A stretch of DNA of 64,000 bases from Roridomyces roridus (GCA_029378245.1 JARKIF010000009.1:744001-808000); one strand, 5' to 3'. Positions 9,245-20,681 are shown, counted from the first letter of the stretch. The notes: a model not told the origin generated them from the sequence alone. Program-made: numbers and translations.

Positions 9245-12200
9245 TCATCCTCTAGCCATTCGTGCAGTCAGCGCAAGCCACCCTAGTACTCTCCAGCAAA
9301 TCGCTGTCGCAACAGCTATTCCAGCGAGCTTGGCCGTGTTCCGATCAATGAACCCATATAATTGCAGCCTGGCAAGGTCAGCTTGAGAAACTCGGCTAAT
9401 GAAAAACACCCACAATTGTTCCCCATTCTGAGCAGTGCAGATGCCGTTGGTAATGTCCGATGCAGAACAGTGGAATTGCAGTCCTTGACATTCGTTGATG
9501 AATTGCATGCGTTGGGCTGCCTTGAGAGGCGTGCCCCAAGCAATGACCTGAAGAACGAACGGGACCGCAAGTGAAAGGATTCCAGACATTTGTACAATCA
9601 TGCTCAACGCCGTGGACACCAACGACACGGCGATTCCCATGGCATCGAAGAAGGACGCGAAAATAACAGCTATACTTTCCCCGAGACTATGCAAGGCCCA
9701 GATGGTGACTGCATACTCGAAATAGATTCTAGGGCTCGTTTGCATTCCAACTGCAATGTTCATCTGAAACAGATGTCAATCTGTTCTCTTGCGAGATTGG
9801 TGGCACGCTTACAAAGACGGTGTAGAGCTGCTTTTCTGTCAGACCCGCTCACAGGAGATACGAGAGACTTACCAATGAAGCCAGGAATTGGAACGGAATT
9901 TCCATCAACGAGTAGGCGAGGATGAAAGTCGTCGTGCTGTACGCGGCAGAGGTACGATATTCGTGCATGAAGAGTTGACGGTCCTGTGGGCTGGAATATA
10001 ACGTCAGTACACGAAATGCATCGAGGTGACGTCCTTACAAGACAGCAATCCCACTGATGAGGCCAACAAAGGGAATAGCTAAGGGAGGGTCAGACCAATG
10101 TCAGAAGCATCACATCTACTGACCGGAAGTAGACTGGAGGTTCAATCTATACAAGATGGTGAGTGGCGATTGGAGAATTTACAGGATTAGAACGAACCCA
10201 ATGCGATCCTGTCCTGCAGTTGGTCCAAACGTAAGCTAGCACAGATGTAAGCGTCGGCTGAGACATAGCGAGAAACGACTCAACTCGCTCGTAGAAAGCC
10301 AGAAGCAGTACGCCGGTGAAAGGACCTTGTATGAGGCGGCCCCAGAATGCCTCTTTCTGTCTCCACAAGTTGCGGAACATGCGCTCCCAGACCACAGGGA
10401 AGGCGATATACATCGGAGTGAACCGACTTTCCGGGACAAGGGGCTGAGAAACCAATTCTGACTTTTCGCGCTCATTTGCCATGTCCTGCTTCTCTCGATG
10501 AGCGTCCCAAAACTCCACGAGGCCCTCGACTCGTTGCCGAGAATCGCCCATTTTACCCGGACGTTGGTCGACAGATACGAGATCAAGTAGGTGACTGGAT
10601 TGCAAATTAGAAAGCCACTAGTCCATGGCAGATTTTACTTACTCGGCAGGGTTGAACCAGATTGAGGGTAGTGGATAACCTTGCGACTCCATGAACGCAA
10701 CGGCTCGTTCCCGACGACCGCTGAACACGGCATGTCCTCCCTTGGCTAGGATGAGCAGATTGTCGAAGCTGTGGAAGATGTCGGATCTGGGTTGATGGAC
10801 TGTGACTATGACTGTGCGCCCGCTTCGTGCGATATCCTTGAGACATTGCATCACGTTCTACAGAAACAAGTCAGTATGTGACTAACATTCTCGTTTGGAA
10901 GCATACATTGGCTATGAACGAGTCGAGGCCGGAAGTTGGCTCGTCTACGACCAGCTAGTAATTGTTAGTATTCCGAATTGTAGATGTAGAATAGAACATA
11001 CGACACTGGGATCGTTGATCATCTGCACAGCTAGACTCAGTCTCCGCTTCTCGCCACCACTTATTCCCTTCATCAGAGGTCCTCCCACATAGACATTCGC
11101 GCAATCTTTCAAGCCCAACATAATGAGCACCTCCTCTGCCCGGGATATCTTCCTCTTCCCTAGTATTTGTTAAGAAAAGTAACTCTGGAATGAACACAAA
11201 GACATACTGCTCATTTTAGGCGGAAGGCGCAAGATGGCAGCATACCGCAGCCTGAAGATAAGATTAGATCAGGACAGATAGGGGTTTTGATCTCACGTCT
11301 CTCGAACAGTCAAGGCACTCTGGAAAACAGCATCACATATCGAACAATGCAAAGAGACTTCCACTGACCAAATGATATTCGTCTTCTTGCTCCACAAACG
11401 CCACAGAATTTTGCACGTCATCCGAGGCGGCTTTCCCGTTGAACAGAATTTCTCCAGTCATAGAAAAATGCGCTCCAGGACCAGCATTGAGTTTCCTGTG
11501 CGCCAGAAGCTGAAGCAGGGTGCTCTTTCCGGCTCCTGACGGTCCCATGATGGCAGAAACCTGGCCAGCAGGGAATACAGAAGTGATTCCGCTGAGGATC
11601 TGCTTCTCTACTGGGCTCGCCAAACCAAAGGGTAAACCGGACCTCGACCACTTGAAGCTGACGTTGCGGACCTGTTCACTGTCCGAGTCGCATGTTCACT
11701 GAGCAACCAAATCATACCTCAACATCAATCCTGGCCCGAACAATGTCCATGTCGCCAGTTAGCATAGATTCTTTGCCTCGACTATCGACCCCTCTTCCAG
11801 GGGCATGCTTCACACCACCGGGCTTGTAAAAGTGCATGATAAGCCCGGCGAGAGTGTACAATACGACAATCATGCCGATCTCTGCAGCGAACCAAACAAT
11901 CAGCGGCGTGCCGAGCGTGAAATCAAGACCGCGTAATACGTTGTTTCCGTCACCTGTATTTGTCAGCAGCGCACAAGAATTGCAGGGGGTACTCACATTG
12001 GGTGAGTTGGACACCCGTGACACCTTCGCATGAAAAGGTACGGTCCTTGAACTGAGTGGTCGCGACGACACGGAACGAGTAGAATGTCGGAGACAGCCAC
12101 CTGAGCCAGCGCAACCAGACGGGAACATGTGTGAGGGAGCTTCCCGGGTGATCAGCAAGGACGTTCCGCAGGGTAAAAAAGAACATACAAGCCAGCAGAC

Positions 12201-12905
12201 ATGCTGAAGACAATTCTTATTAGATTGCACTCAAAACGGTGCCCAAAGAGCAAGAACTTGCGTTAAAAATAGTGAGATAGCGTTTGCAAACATGCTGGCT
12301 TGAGGGAACCCTCGCTGGACGGGAAGATTAAGACTTTTAGGCCCGTTTTTGGATGGGGAGAGACGCACGAATATGGAGGATGCAAATAAGGCTATCGATT
12401 GTGTCGTCCACTGCATAAGTATGCACTGAGAGTTGTGTCAATACAAGAAAACGAAGATGGAGCGAGCCCTCACATTCGCTACGACCGTGAACATATCCGC
12501 AGCAAGCCGGTCTCGTCGCATGTTGCTCAGAAGGTAAACTGGAAGAGGTGAGAAAATGTGTCATGAGCATGTCCGGTCTCACAGATGATAGCACTGATGT
12601 TCAATTAGTATGTATCATCAACCCCGAGCGGGGCAGGACGCACTATAGAGTTGGTGGTATAGTCGTGGGGAGCAGATTGGCGGTGAACTCAGCAATTATG
12701 TACGGGAACGTGCTGTAGAGGCGATCCTACGCACTTGTTAGTGTTTGAGATGGCAGAAACGCCGAATATACCTCGCGTTCTCGATCAAATACGACAAAAT
12801 CCGAGCAGAACTTATATATCCAATAAACCTGGGTTCTGCTTCATGTTAGCGGCCAAGTTACAGAAGAGCCAATGGGACTTGCAAGTAGTAGTAGCCTGGG
12901 TACAG
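9245..12905 (-). CDS. Full-size ABCG transporter, C-terminal part (end of TMD1, NBD2, TMD2)
   Basis: Continuation of the transporter whose N-terminal part is at 20682-22167. In coding order: LYPGYYYLQ with acceptor at 12906, VYWIYKFCSDFVVFDRERE, the TMD1 helices (AEFTANLLPTTIPPTLY, SIALFASSIFV, ANAISLFLT) and the TMD1 exit loop GLDFTLGTPLIVWFAAEIG. NBD2 follows with Walker A GPSGAGKSTLLQLLAHRK, signature ISGGEKRRLSLA and Walker B VVDEPTSGLDS. TMD2 then ends GWLALTARMARG. About 17 small introns separate the exons. All ATP-binding motifs are intact and no stop breaks any exon. The layout NBD-TMD-NBD-TMD and the motifs suit fungal YOL075c-type ABCG exporters of lipids or drugs. The 5' half is missing here because of the insert described in findings. 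Confidence 0.88.
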
Positions 12906-12919
12906 CTGCACGGCCGCCG

Positions 12920-12945
12920 AAAAAAAAAAAAAAAAAAAAAAAAAA
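12920..12945 (+). repeat. 26-bp poly(A) tract at the ABC gene/insert junction
   Basis: An uninterrupted run of A (poly(T) on the ABC coding strand) lies 15 bp upstream of the ABC exon acceptor. It marks the left junction of the inserted segment. At the right junction the coding strand has only eight T (20667-20660). Confidence 0.9.
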
Positions 12946-13061
12946 TTTAAGAGCGTTGCAATTGCCCGCTCGATATAGTAGGGCTGGTCTACAGCAAGAC
13001 GCGAACAAGAAAGAGTCAATACCTACATCTTGCACCACCCGACTCTTCGTCAGTCGGTTTC

Positions 13062-15894
13062 TCAGTCGGCTTCGTCGTCCGACTCCCACATTACAACATC
13101 CTCCTCTGGCGGCGTCCAGAGATTCTCGAACTGCTCTTCGTCTTCGTCCTCCTCATCCGAGTTGTATTCATCTGCGTCTTCGTCCTCCTCATCCGCTTCG
13201 TCTTCGTCCCTCTTTCTCTTGTCGGCTGGCACGTCTTCCGGCCTGTGTCGGCTACCATAGAAACGTCCGCCGCGGGGCTTCAATCGCAATCCCCGGTCGC
13301 GTGGTCTTGTCAAAACGACATCGTCGTAGTCCTGCAGGGTCATGCAGTGGACCTCACGGTCTTCGAAAAACTCTGGTTCCGCTCAATGATCGAGCCGGTT
13401 GCGATGATTAAGCACAAAACTCACCGGCTAGTGCTCCCGCGATGTCGGCACTGCCAAAGACCAACCGATACAAATCACCGTATAGACCGAAGTCTTCGGG
13501 ATTGGCGACAGTCTGTGCCACGACCTTCTGACAACCCGAGTCAGCCATATAAAGGTCGAGCGCCTTCCGGAGAAGCGGCTCCATCCCGTGGAGGTAACGG
13601 AAGATAGAGTCAACTCTCCAGGTCGACTCGGCCTTCACGAGCTCGCGAAACCGGATAGGGTCCACCTCGTCTTTGACAACGTAGCGAACCTCCTTTTCAA
13701 CACCTCCGTAACTCGGATTGACTGCAGGTGTTTTCCTGGGAAGGTCCAGGGCATAACCGTCAATGTGGTCGTGGTGTATGGGGATCTTGCTGTCATCGGG
13801 GTGGAGGAACCGATGTAAGAACTTGGGTAACAGGGTGTGCTCCAGGTGCGGCCACTTGGAAGCGTCCCGAGGGAGCTTCCGCAGGCGCCGGAATTGCACC
13901 AGCGGCGCTTCTGTCTGCCATGGCTCGATGGGAGCGGTGAGCAACTCATGAACTGTCGCGGGAACGCCACCATCCTCGAAGAGGTCTTTGCCCTCAATGT
14001 CGTATGGGTCGTTGTCGGGGTTAGGGTTGAGGTGCTTCACCTCCTCTCCGATGACACCATCACCGCGAGGGAGCACCATCGCCAAGTATTGCTTTTGGGC
14101 TTCTCCGAGAGAACGTGTTTTGGCCAAAATATCGGCGGCGATTAGCGCCAAGTTACCTCTATAATTTGAATTTTTGAGGTCAAGCAATAGCCACCCCACG
14201 CAAAAGAGTACGAACCTGGCACTTACGGCGACATCTCGCATAAATCCAGTCCCTACCACGTCCCCAAACTCCCATTCCTCCCCACCGCTGTGCGCGTGCT
14301 CGACGTGGGTTCTGAACATGTGATCGGCGCCATACGTGGGCGTATAGAAACGCTGCAATATGGGACATCGAATCCACATCCCCTGCAGTTTTGTGCGAAC
14401 GACGATCCAGAATGCATGGTGCGCAGGGTTGTCCACTAACAGACGCGTGTACGTCGAACCCGGTGGCTTTGGCAAGTTAGCGAAATTGAATGCCGCACGT
14501 GCTAGTGTGGTGGCTGTTGCGGGGTAGAAGAACCACTGGAACCGCTTGCTGCATGGCGGGCAGACGAGGCAGTGGGAGGTAGTTCCAGGTAGCTTCCTGG
14601 CGCGCACTTTGACTAGTTTCGAGATATCCGTGACGCCACACGTATCCACTCCTACGCACGGCACTGGTTCCCCTGCGAGACTTTGATCGAGGGATTTGAG
14701 AACTAGGAGCGGCTTTTGAATCGACCTATGCCGCAACTCTACGTATTTCTCTGGCAAGGGCTGTTTCACAAACTGCAGAGAATGTTAGTCAAGAGAAAGG
14801 TGACGGGTGAAAAACTGACCTCCTCCCATGCACGTATTATCTCGGGATCCTTCCTTCTCGGGTCCTGGGAACCAGGTGCGTGTTTCTCACCATCCCGAAG
14901 ATACTGCATCCAGTAGACCAGGGCGCAACTCTCGCATACGTCGCGGATGACATTACCCAACCGTTGTGTGCGTTTGCACGCCCCCGGAAAGGTAATCGGA
15001 CAATTGGGGACTGAACACGCTCCCTCCTTGGGGCTTTTGAAGCGGAGTCTGCGCTTGACTAATTCCTCAGACAAAGGTTTTGCGAGAAGCTACAGGGTAG
15101 CATGTCAGTTTAGCCAAAAGGATGGGTACTACGAGCAGTACCTTGCGAAAACCCCTGATGAGTTCTGGAGTGACCGGCAGCAATGCTCCTTTGAGCTGTT
15201 CCACGGTGAAACCTTGTTCCATCCAAAGGTATGCCCAGCACGGGATGCAGAGGTATGCTTTGACGCCACCAGCGCATGGGCGCGTTAGGGCGGGGTATCT
15301 CGCGGGACAGTTTGAGATGCTACAGCGGTATTTGCAAAAAATCCAACTGTTGTCGCTGTCGGACTGACAGAGTGAACAGAGTCAGCATACCAATAATCTG
15401 TCGTCGGACAAAGTTACCTCTTCCACACCGGACGCCTCGCCGTCATCGTCGTGCGCGGGTGAACTGTCGTTCAAGGTATCGAGGAAACTTGCGAAGGAAT
15501 TGGGATCCATCTGAAGCAGGTCGGGCCCCTCACCGTGATCGTCGTGCACGGATGAACTGTCGTCCAAGGTATCGAGGAAACTTGCGAAGGAATTGGGATC
15601 CATCTGAAGCAGGTCGGGAGGGTTGACCCTGCAGTCGTCGCACGGGCAGGGTGCCGCGTGCGCCGACAGAGGAACACCAGGGACCGATTCATCATCATCA
15701 GCCGGCTGCATCAACCACGTCGGGTCGCTTGGCAGACGAAAGTGGCGTGAATGAGAGGTTGGGGTTTGTCCTGCGACGCCTTCGGCAGCTTGTGAGGTCG
15801 GTAGGTCAAAAAAGGGAGTTTGACGGCGTTTCGGGGAGGAGCCGTTGGCAGGATCCGTGAGCCTTTCGGCGCTGTAGAAAGGAGGGGAGGGCAA
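13062..15894 (-). CDS. Cys-rich protein with acidic tail, unknown function
   Basis: Multi-exon gene of roughly 850 residues, not recognised. The N-terminus (MPSPPFYSAERLTDPANGSS) is disordered and carries two near-identical 31-residue repeats built on PDLLQMDPNSFASFLDTL. Next come three related Cys modules: CSISNCP with LCIPCW, CSVPNCP with VCESC, and CGVDTC-type with HCLVCPPC. Each pairs an early Cys couple with a later CxxC, suggesting zinc binding. A long central region follows (15.0-13.4 kb). After an intron at about 13370-13415 the protein ends in a basic segment and then a Glu/Asp-rich tail with the last residues MWESDDEAD. Residues VGVDTCGV and the spacing suggest a nuclear protein, but this is only inference. 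The gene lies inside the interrupted ABC transporter. Confidence 0.65.
15425..15620 (-). repeat. Two tandem copies of a 93-bp coding repeat
   Basis: Both copies encode PDLLQMDPNSFASFLDTL followed by a short Ser/Asp/His segment, and differ at only a few bases. The multiple-of-three unit keeps the frame. Confidence 0.85.
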
Positions 15895-16515
15895 GGCGGG
15901 ATGGGTAAAAAGTATAAAAAATTAAGAGAGAGAGATGCCAGAGATCACCCTGCAACGTTCCGACTGGTCTCCATTCAGAAGGCCTCAAAGGCGGTTATTA
16001 GTCAAGGTACTGATTAGTACATGGAGCATCCGGACAAGTTCCAGCGTCATTTCGCAGAGTACGAGGCTTTGAATGCGCAAGAATTTGCGACTAGAAACCG
16101 CTGAGCCTCAGCGAAGGAGACATCCAAAACCGCAGCCGTTAACATCGTCAAGGCCAAGTCATGGTCCCGAGATTTTAGCAAAATTCTCCGCAGGAAAAGC
16201 ACCTAAAACTAGCGGCGAGGGATGCAAGGTGTAAGTCCTGTTCCATGAGAGTTCTAAGTATGTTTTATGCGAGATCATATCATTGTAATCTCCGTGCCGC
16301 TGCTGTTCCGGTTCCTAATTTATCAAGTCTCGAACGTCTGTTTAAATCTGACTCTGTTTTTTTCCGACTCCGTGCTGGACATGTAAATAAGAGATAGGGA
16401 TACATCATTTACAGAAACCAAGAAATAATAGATGAGTGGTAGATGCAGTTCCGTGCGCTGATAGATGCCTTCCATAGATAATATCCAATGATATCAGATC
16501 ATGTCCACAGATGAT
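15895..16515. other. Intergenic region, no gene seen
   Basis: The sequence lies upstream of the Cys-rich gene and downstream of the RNase III gene. It contains a short plus-strand frame starting near 16021, interrupted within about 80 bp, and A/T-rich stretches near 16380-16500. No tRNA, repeat or coding signal could be supported. Confidence 0.5.
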
Positions 16516-18184
16516 TCAGACAGGCACCAACAAACCGCCGCGGCGAGGCACTGTTGCACTAGACGAGTGTAAATGCTGACGCTGTTTGGGCACGATATTG
16601 GAGTAGCGGTTCCGGCGTATCGCCTTGGCCCTCCTTTCGCCTTGGGAGACGATGCTCGCTTGCTGTTGTGCCAAACGGGTTTGTCGGCGGCTCTCAGCTG
16701 CAGGGTCTATTCGCAAAGTCTCATTTCCGGCAGCGATGACCCACGGCGAGAGCAATTCTTCAAACCACGTCACGAAGACATCCCAACCTAAGTAAAAAAT
16801 GAGATTGGACCTTGGCTGATGGAGGAAACGACAGACCAAGATGTAAGTAAAAGACAGCCGCAAGGGCATACAGCGCGTCACAGCAGACGACAGAGGTTGC
16901 CTTGGATTCGTCCTCGGTGCGACAGAGAACGCGAATTTGGTTGTGCAGTCCAAGCACAAGCGCCAAACGAGCGCGCAGTTGTGGGTTCATACATTCCATT
17001 CGAGCTTCCTGATTTGACGTCAGGACATTTCAGCAGACAAAGATGTACATACATCGAGTTCGGCGGGCGTAGCAGACGACAGACGCGCGATGGCAACCTT
17101 GGTGAGCACTAGTTGATAGAGGCGCTCTCCAACCATGCGATAACCCATGTTGCAACCTATCTCCTCCCCGAAGTGAACTCGACAAAAGACATCTGTCATT
17201 GCGTGCGAGAGCGGCTCTACGTGTGCCAGACGAAAAGAAGGTAGCGAGGGCGGATAGTCCCGGGGCAAAACGACGGCGCTGATAGCGATGACGGGCCAAG
17301 TTGGTAATCCCTCCAGCAACAGCCTTCGGCGGCCGACGAGAGATGTCGACGCCAAGGTTATTTCGGTCTCGGAAGCGTTCTCGACGACGATAGGCTTGAG
17401 AGGCGAGATTAAACCTGCGGGGTCCTTGTTGATCCAATCCTCGTAGTCTTTGCGCAAGGTCTTGGTCACTTTTGGTGCGATTGTCTCTGTGGTGGACAGG
17501 TGGGCGACCCACGGCCGAAACAGGGCGTCAAGCCATCGCAAGGTTGGCTCAAATCCTATAGGCCACGATTAATCCCCAGGCCAGAGCAGAAACACTCAAC
17601 GCACCCCAACGAAGGGCCCCGGCTCCGACATAAGATTCAAAAACGTCGCACATTCGGACCATAGATGGCATCACGCCGATATTGCAATACTGGCGGGGCC
17701 GAAAGTCGTGCAAGTGTAGCCCGTAGAGCAGCGCGATGTGGGCAAGGAATGCCTCTGATGACATGTAGGCGGTCACTTCCTGAAACAACGGTGAACAGGG
17801 TGTATACGTGTGGTGTCAAAAACCCACTGGAGTACGCAGCAACCGACTGTCGGGATCTCTGGTGAACCGATGGACGCAAAGGTGTACAGCTGCGCCGATC
17901 ATGGCATCTCCAAGCCATTCCAAAGTCGCATTTTCGCCAGTTGTGTATATGGTCCGCAGTTCTTGAAGAGAGAACGGCTCCAGTGGCTTGGGTGGGTAAG
18001 TCGGGGAAAACGAGGGGCACATCGTTTTCAGAGGAGGCCAATTGGGATACCGGTCCAGTTGTGCCAGAAGAACATTGGCAGGCGATCCGTCGAGGACTTT
18101 GACTCGACATGGTATAGGATTCAGCAGAAAGTAGTCAAAGTCGCCAGTGCGTAGCTTGCGGGACCCCCGTTGAGTGGCAGACAT
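16516..18184 (-). CDS. Protein with two RNase III-like domains, the second degenerate
   Basis: Five or six exons, start MSATQRGSRKLRTGDFDYF at 18184. Domain 1 has the RNase III signature as ATLEWLGDAMIG, matching ExLEfLGDAvL. It continues across an intron (17815-17779) to MCDVFESYVGAG, matching the second motif aDvfEAyiGA. The residues expected for metal binding (Glu and Asp of LEWLGD, Asp and Glu of DVFES) are present. Domain 2 keeps the layout (GERLYQLVLTKVAI, then DALYALAAVFYLHLGW) but has lost the acidic pairs. The stop is at 16516, after a basic tail RRAKAIRRNRYSNIVPK. No helicase, PAZ or dsRNA-binding domain was seen, so this is not a canonical Dicer. Role unknown; dsRNA cleavage by domain 1 is possible. 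Confidence 0.7.
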
Positions 18185-18282
18185 GACAAAGGCGGGAGCA
18201 AGCGTGGACAAGCAAATCACGATCAAGTCCATCAACTGTGCAAGCGCGGACAAACAAACATCTCTTTCCTTCCGCCACCATC

Positions 18283-19680
18283 ATGGTCACTTGTACACAT
18301 AAACACCTCATCCCCCCAGGCGCCACGTTCAAGAGCTGCGACTCCTGCCGCGCAAAAGGCCGCATTGCAGCCGCCCGTTTCAAGGTGGGCACATTCATTG
18401 ACCTGCCCGTTCACCGCAGCCATCTGACGCACGTCCAGGAGAAGAAGGCCGAGGTGGGCACATTCATTGACCTGCCTGTTCACCGCAGCCATCTGACGCA
18501 CGTCCAGGAGAAGAAGGCCGAAGCACGGGCATCAAAGGCGTCCGTCCCTGTTGACATAGCTCCTTCGGAGCGCGTTGACACGGGTAACGATGAGTCCCAG
18601 GACGTCGTCTATACCTCGGACTCGGACGAGGCAGAAGAACTCGATTGGCGTCGCGCCGCCCGGGCTGACAAGCGCCCCGCGGATGATGCCAACGTCGCGT
18701 CTGCTCGTGCGTTATCTACAGGTTATCCACTGCTCTACTGACTGTTGCGGTAGGCAAGAAGCAAAAGACCACAGCCGAGGCCGTCGAAGTCGATGCCAAC
18801 GTTGCGTATGCTTCTGCTCGTGCGTTATCTACAGGTTATCCACTGCTCTACTGACTGTTGCGGTAGGCGAGAAGGAAAAGACCCCAGCCGAGGCCGTCGA
18901 AGATGCGGACGCCCCCGCCGCCGCCCACAACACTCGCCGTTGCCATAACTGCAATAATTCATACGCTGGCCAATGTTGGAACTCAAAACTGAACGCCGGC
19001 CATAAGGTGCCTACTGTTTTTCCTATGACTATCGCGACATCATCTCACTGCCATCCAGCTGTGCCAGAATTGCAGTTTACACGAACGCAAACATAACAAA
19101 CCCCGCCCCGAAAGTCTCTACAACAAGCAAAAGATTTCCGACCGCCGATGCTTCAACTGCGACCTGGGGCATAGTCACAATTGGAACCGCTCCAAGTTGA
19201 ATCCCGGCTGCTGGGTGGGTCTTGTTTGTCTGCCTAATCTCACGACATCGTCTCACTGTCGACCAGTTGTGCGCCAACTGCGGAAAGTATGAAGCAGCAT
19301 ACAACAAGCCCCGCCCCAGACGTCTGTGGGGTCCTGAGGGCAACTGCAGAGGGAAGAACAAAAAGGATGAACAAGACGACCCGCAGCCTCCCACGAAGAA
19401 ACGTTGTATACGGGCTGAATCGGACAAGGAACAGTTGGCTCTGGCTGAGCAGGAAATGGCGCAGTTTATTGCTACTCATCCTCACTGCCGTCCGATTGCG
19501 GAACGTGTGGCGAAGTTACACCGCACTCCCTTCCTCCAGCGTGTTTGTGCCGACCCTAATCCCATGGCCAAGACTTTTGGCGAAATGATCGTGGAGTGGT
19601 GAGTAAAAGTAATCATGGGTGCATCCACTGACTAGCCCCTCAGGTCGGGTGCTGCGCAACGTGGAAACGCTAAATCGTAA
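18283..19680 (+). CDS. GATA-like double zinc-finger protein with recent internal duplications
   Basis: Probable DNA-binding regulator. The start MVTCTHKHLIPPG is followed by a small Cys cluster CDSCRAKGR. Two GATA-like fingers follow: CHNC-x19-CQNC with SLHERKHNKPRP after it, and CFNC-x19-CANC with YEAAYNKPRP. Each has the expected central Trp, and the spacing is close to the C-x2-C-x17/20-C-x2-C family rule. Both fingers are interrupted by an intron at the same place, just before the second CxxC. A basic patch (GKNKKDEQDD, PPTKKRC) and an acidic helix-forming C-terminus end the protein at 19680, after a last intron at 19600-19643. A 69-bp coding repeat and a duplicated exon-intron unit are noted separately. 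The start at 18283 is 98 bp from the divergent RNase III gene start. Confidence 0.68.
18384..18521 (+). repeat. Tandem 69-bp coding repeat in the GATA-like gene
   Basis: Two head-to-tail copies (18384-18452 and 18453-18521) encode VGTFIDLPVHRSHLTHVQ plus EKKAE and differ at two bases. Confidence 0.92.
18707..18866 (+). repeat. Duplicated 113-bp exon-intron unit with two identical 47-bp introns
   Basis: Introns 18707-18753 and 18820-18866 are identical base for base and start GTGCGTTATCTACAGG. The exons after them are near-identical (AAGACC, then CAGCCGAGGCCGTCGAAG). The unit was duplicated in tandem and both copies are in frame after splicing. Confidence 0.85.
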
Positions 19681-20133
19681 TGGTAATCGTCCAGTTGCTG
19701 CATTCCAGGGAAACACAGATTGTTGTAAAGAGGAAACGCATTCGTTCTAATTCGCAGATCCGTTCAAGTAAAGAAATACCTGTACATTTTCGTCATACAT
19801 GCATGTAGTAGTCCAATCGCACAAATCGAAGGTTTCGAGTTCCTCGACCGCAAGTTCCTCGATCGCAGGTCCCTCAAACGAAGGAATCGCGCCTGCCGCC
19901 GACGGGCTTGGGCTTGGCACTTGATTGCTCGGGTGTGGTGGTGTCGGTGTTGTCGGTGTCGGGGTGCGTCTGAGTCGTCATCGGTCGGTTTGTGTTGCCT
20001 GCTCCGTGTCGCCTGCTTCATCCTACCTAACCACAGTGCTTCCATGGGCGTCGCTCTCCTGCCTCCTTCCCTCTGGGCCATACACTACACGGGGAAAATG
20101 AGTGACCATGCTGCGCGAGTAGTATACACTCAC
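19681..20133. other. Non-coding stretch next to the transposase fragment
   Basis: A minus-strand frame (20081-19764) follows the last recognisable transposase exon but loses similarity to the family at once and becomes His/Arg-rich low complexity. It contains small repeats of TTCCTCGACCGCA/TTCCTCGATCGCA near 19835-19870. No gene is supported. Confidence 0.5.
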
Positions 20134-20630
20134 CTGGAGAATATCTTCGTAGTTCCTGGCGCCGAGTTTCTTCAGGTCGGAGACATTGTGCGGGAATCGC
20201 CTGATCGTAGATCTGCCGAACGGCGCTACTTGACGGAATCTGTAGGATAGGATTGAATGAGCCCGATTCTTGATGGACAGGCAAAGGAATCATACCTCTC
20301 ATTGAACTCGTTGACGACATCAGACCCAAGTGTATTCAAGATACGGATGAGGTGCTTGAGTATATTTTTGAAGTCTCCGAGCTCGGTCTCGTGCAAACAA
20401 TCAGCTACGAGAGCGTCGAAAATGTCGAAACCGAGGCGCGCAAGCCGCTCGCTCAATGCGTTCTGATTTGGCGTGATCAGATTTTGTGTAACAAAGGCTT
20501 GTATTAACTCACCTCCGTAGGAACGAGAGATTCGGGCTTGAGGATCTCCTCGACGCGAGCTCCGTTGACAACGTAACCGTCCTCGTACATCAATTTGCAA
20601 GCCTTGGCGATCTTGTCGCGATGGCAAGCG
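20134..20630 (-). pseudogene. Fragment of a Plavaka-type (KDZ-related) DNA transposase
   Basis: Three exons with good splice sites encode KLMYEDGYVVNGARVEEILK, PESLVPTE, then NALSERLARLGFDIFDAL, VADCLHETELGDFKNILKHL, IRILNTLG, then FRQVAPFGRSTIRR, FPHNVSDLKKLGARNYEDIL. This series (GYVVNGARVEEILKP, LHExELG, HLIRIL, FGRxTIRRF, xxVSxxKKLAARxxEDILQ) is the pattern of the large Plavaka transposase family common in Agaricomycetes. The N-terminal zinc-finger part and the C-terminal catalytic half are absent, and the frame upstream of DKIAKACKL has a stop. It is a dead fragment at the right end of the segment that splits the ABC transporter. Confidence 0.8.
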
Positions 20631-20681
20631 ATTTCCTCTCAGCCTTGGTCGCCATCACGAAAAAAAACAAGTTTATCTCAC

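Noticed and set aside
16516..18184. Dicer
   Set aside because: Two RNase III-like domains are present, but there is no helicase, PAZ or dsRNA-binding domain and the second domain lacks catalytic residues.
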